Assembly: GCF_038594605.1 (NCBI RefSeq)
Contig: NZ_JBCFZM010000001.1
Coordinates: 620,001-684,000, forward strand
Length of the DNA stretch: 64,000 bases
Direction of reading: 5' to 3'
Origin: Alteriqipengyuania bathyomarina_B
Lineage (GTDB): Bacteria > Pseudomonadota > Alphaproteobacteria > Sphingomonadales > Sphingomonadaceae
Shown in pieces: positions 62,634 to 64,000 of this stretch. The number at the start of each line of letters is the position of its first letter. Within the stretch, counting starts at the first letter, position 1. The notes under the pieces are model-generated. The model made no database searches. It saw nothing but the letters and a program-made list of their open reading frames with translations, and was not told where the DNA came from. A program made the position numbers and the translations under genes.

Positions 62634-63248
62634 ATGTCGAAGCGCAAAAGCGCCAAGTACAAGCTCGATCGCCGGATGGGCGAGAACATCTGGGGTCGTC
62701 CGAATTCGCCGGTCAACAAGCGCTCCTACGGCCCCGGCCAGCACGGCCAGCGCCGCAAGGGCAAGATGTCCGACTTCGGCCTGCAGCTGCGCGCCAAGCA
62801 GAAGCTGAAGGGCTATTACGGCGACGTCACCGAAAAGCAGTTCAAGCGCACCTACCAGGAAGCGTCGCGGATGAAGGGCGACACCGGTCAGAACCTGATC
62901 GGCCTGCTCGAACAGCGTCTCGACATGGTGGTCTATCGCGCCAAGTTCGCGCCGACGATCTTCGCCGCGCGCCAGCTGGTCAACCATGGCCACATCACCG
63001 TCAATGGCGGCAAGTGCAACATCCCGAGCCGCCGCGTGATGGTAGGCGACGTGATCGGCCTCGGCAGCAAGGCCAAGGACATGGCGCTTGTGATCGAAGC
63101 GCAGAGCCTGCCCGAGCGGGACATTCCCGATTACGTCGCGCCCGAAGGCGACGACAAGGTGACCCTCACCCGCGTGCCGAAGCTGGACGAGGTGCCCTAC
63201 CCCGTCACCATGGAACCGAACCTGATCGTCGAGTTCTACTCGCGCTGA
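62634..63248 (+). CDS. rpsD: 30S ribosomal protein S4
   Basis: 204 residues. It binds 16S rRNA early in assembly. Motifs: KYKLDRRMGENIWGRPNSPV, YGPGQHGQRRKGKMSDFGLQ and the S4 RNA-binding domain (RLDMVVYRAKFAPTIFAARQ; LVNHGHITVNGGKCNIPS). The long leader 62411-62633 may hold the promoter; no S4-binding structure could be assigned. A strong terminator follows. Confidence 0.97.
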   Translation: MSKRKSAKYKLDRRMGENIWGRPNSPVNKRSYGPGQHGQRRKGKMSDFGLQLRAKQKLKGYYGDVTEKQFKRTYQEASRMKGDTGQNLIGLLEQRLDMVVYRAKFAPTIFAARQLVNHGHITVNGGKCNIPSRRVMVGDVIGLGSKAKDMALVIEAQSLPERDIPDYVAPEGDDKVTLTRVPKLDEVPYPVTMEPNLIVEFYSR

Positions 63249-63271
63249 CCGGTCGGCCAGTTCCAACGAAG

Positions 63272-63298
63272 AAGGCGGCCCGTGCGGCCGCCTTTTTT
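63272..63298 (+). terminator. Rho-independent terminator after rpsD
   Basis: AAGGCGGCC (63272) pairs perfectly with GGCCGCCTT (63286) around CGTGC, followed by a T-run to 63298. Confidence 0.92.
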
Positions 63299-63390
63299 GT
63301 GTCCGGGGCAGACGGCGGCCGATTCCGCGGGGCCGGCACGGTCAAGAAGGTGGCAAGACTTTGCTAAGAATACCTTGCTAACCGGCTGCG

Positions 63391-64000
63391 ATGGACTTCG
63401 TGAACATCGACCGTCATTTGCGCGACGAAGATAAGCGGCTGGCAGAGCTTGCCAACCTCGCGATCCTCGACACCGGGGTGGAAGCCGAGTTCGAAGAGCT
63501 GACCGCGCTTGCCGCTTCGGCGCTCGGCATGGAGAGCGCAGCAATCAGCCTCGTCGATCACGACCGGCAATGGTTCAAGTCGCGCGTCAACCTGCCCATG
63601 TCGCAGACCCCACGCGACATCGCCTTCTGCCATCACACGGTCGAGCGACGCGAAGTCATGGTCGTCAAGGATGCGAGCCTTGATCCGCGCTTCAAGGACA
63701 ATCCGCTGGTCGTCGCGAAGAACGGCATCCGGTTCTATGCGGGCGCCCCGCTGATCCTCGATAGCGGCTTCTGCGTCGGCAGTCTGTGCGTGATCGACAG
63801 CCAGCCTCGCGAGGAATTCGAAGAAAAATCGGTCGCCGTGCTCGAAGGACTGGCACGGATTGCAGCACGCCTGATGGCCGCACGCAGGGATCGGCTCAAA
63901 GGCGAAATCGCAGCGAAAGTGGTCCAAGAAACGACCGACGCGATCATTGCCGCCGATCGAGCCGGGCGGATCGTGCTGCTCAACCGCGCGGCCGAAGAGC
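63391..64000 (+). CDS. GAF-PAS sensor protein (3' end outside window)
   Basis: 203 codons are visible. Residues about 10-160 are a GAF domain of the type at the N-terminus of sensor kinases and diguanylate cyclases (DKRLAELANLAILDTGVEAE; AISLVDHDRQWFKSRVNLPM; FCHHTVERREVMVVKDASLD; FYAGAPLILDSGFCVGSLCV). A PAS domain begins near residue 185 (TTDAIIAADRAGRIVLLNRA). The output domain is cut off by the window end, so kinase or cyclase activity cannot be told. It follows the rpsD terminator as a separate unit. Confidence 0.85.
   Translation, partial: MDFVNIDRHLRDEDKRLAELANLAILDTGVEAEFEELTALAASALGMESAAISLVDHDRQWFKSRVNLPMSQTPRDIAFCHHTVERREVMVVKDASLDPRFKDNPLVVAKNGIRFYAGAPLILDSGFCVGSLCVIDSQPREEFEEKSVAVLEGLARIAARLMAARRDRLKGEIAAKVVQETTDAIIAADRAGRIVLLNRAAEE

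Overview
The window is a stretch of high-GC chromosome from an alphaproteobacterium, most likely order Sphingomonadales, family Erythrobacteraceae. This is inferred from gene content and protein style, not from a database match: an HTH-RibB fused to a degenerate RibA domain, a DUF4170 protein, a TonB receptor next to a TPR-sulfotransferase, a P4-type integrase at tRNA-Lys and a yqeY-dnaG-rpoD run. Housekeeping genes include mrdA (cut by the window start), rodA, ribB-ribH, eno, greA, carA/carB, yqeY-dnaG-rpoD, rpiB-glyA, a trmJ-like gene and rpsD. A GAF/PAS sensor gene runs off the right end.

Region 1 (2.6-18.6 kb) is an integrated element of about 16 kb inside the 3' half of a tRNA-Lys(CTT) gene. 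It is bounded by a perfect 52-bp direct repeat (2603-2654 and 18525-18576). It carries a tyrosine integrase, an AlpA-like excisionase/regulator, a TOPRIM-DUF3987 replication protein, a small-terminase-like DNA-binding protein, a coiled-coil protein and a 2032-residue protein with an HESGH zincin motif that resembles phage polyvalent/ejection proteins. No large terminase, portal, capsid or tail gene is present. The intact, overlapping genes suggest a phage satellite rather than a decayed prophage. Unrecognised small genes sit near the left attachment site and in the middle as probable cargo.

Region 2 (18.8-25.5 kb) lies just outside the element. It is a two-gene overlapping module: an M48-type metallopeptidase, then an 1831-residue protein with a kinase-like lobe lacking catalytic motifs, DUF4011, an SF1 helicase, a nuclease-like segment and a WGR domain. 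It is a strong candidate anti-phage system.

Region 3 (25.8-38.3 kb, all minus strand) is a catabolic cluster under a MocR/GabR-type regulator: carbon-nitrogen hydrolase, TonB receptor, TPR-sulfotransferase, exported serine hydrolase, MFS transporter, succinate-semialdehyde-type dehydrogenase and GABA-type aminotransferase. Direct repeats between regulator and first gene look like its operator. The layout fits import, hydrolysis and deamination of an amide or omega-amino compound.

Region 4 (38.5-64 kb) is mostly core genome: riboflavin genes, enolase, a four-gene envelope/stress cluster with a LEA-like repeat protein, and the pyrimidine/arginine carAB genes. Between carA and carB sits an AT-rich unknown gene overlapping both neighbours by a few bases. 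Further on are the primase-sigma70 region, an FkbM methyltransferase pseudogene with an amber codon, small membrane and lipoprotein genes, and the glyA-trmJ run, in which the trmJ-like gene seems to start at CTG.
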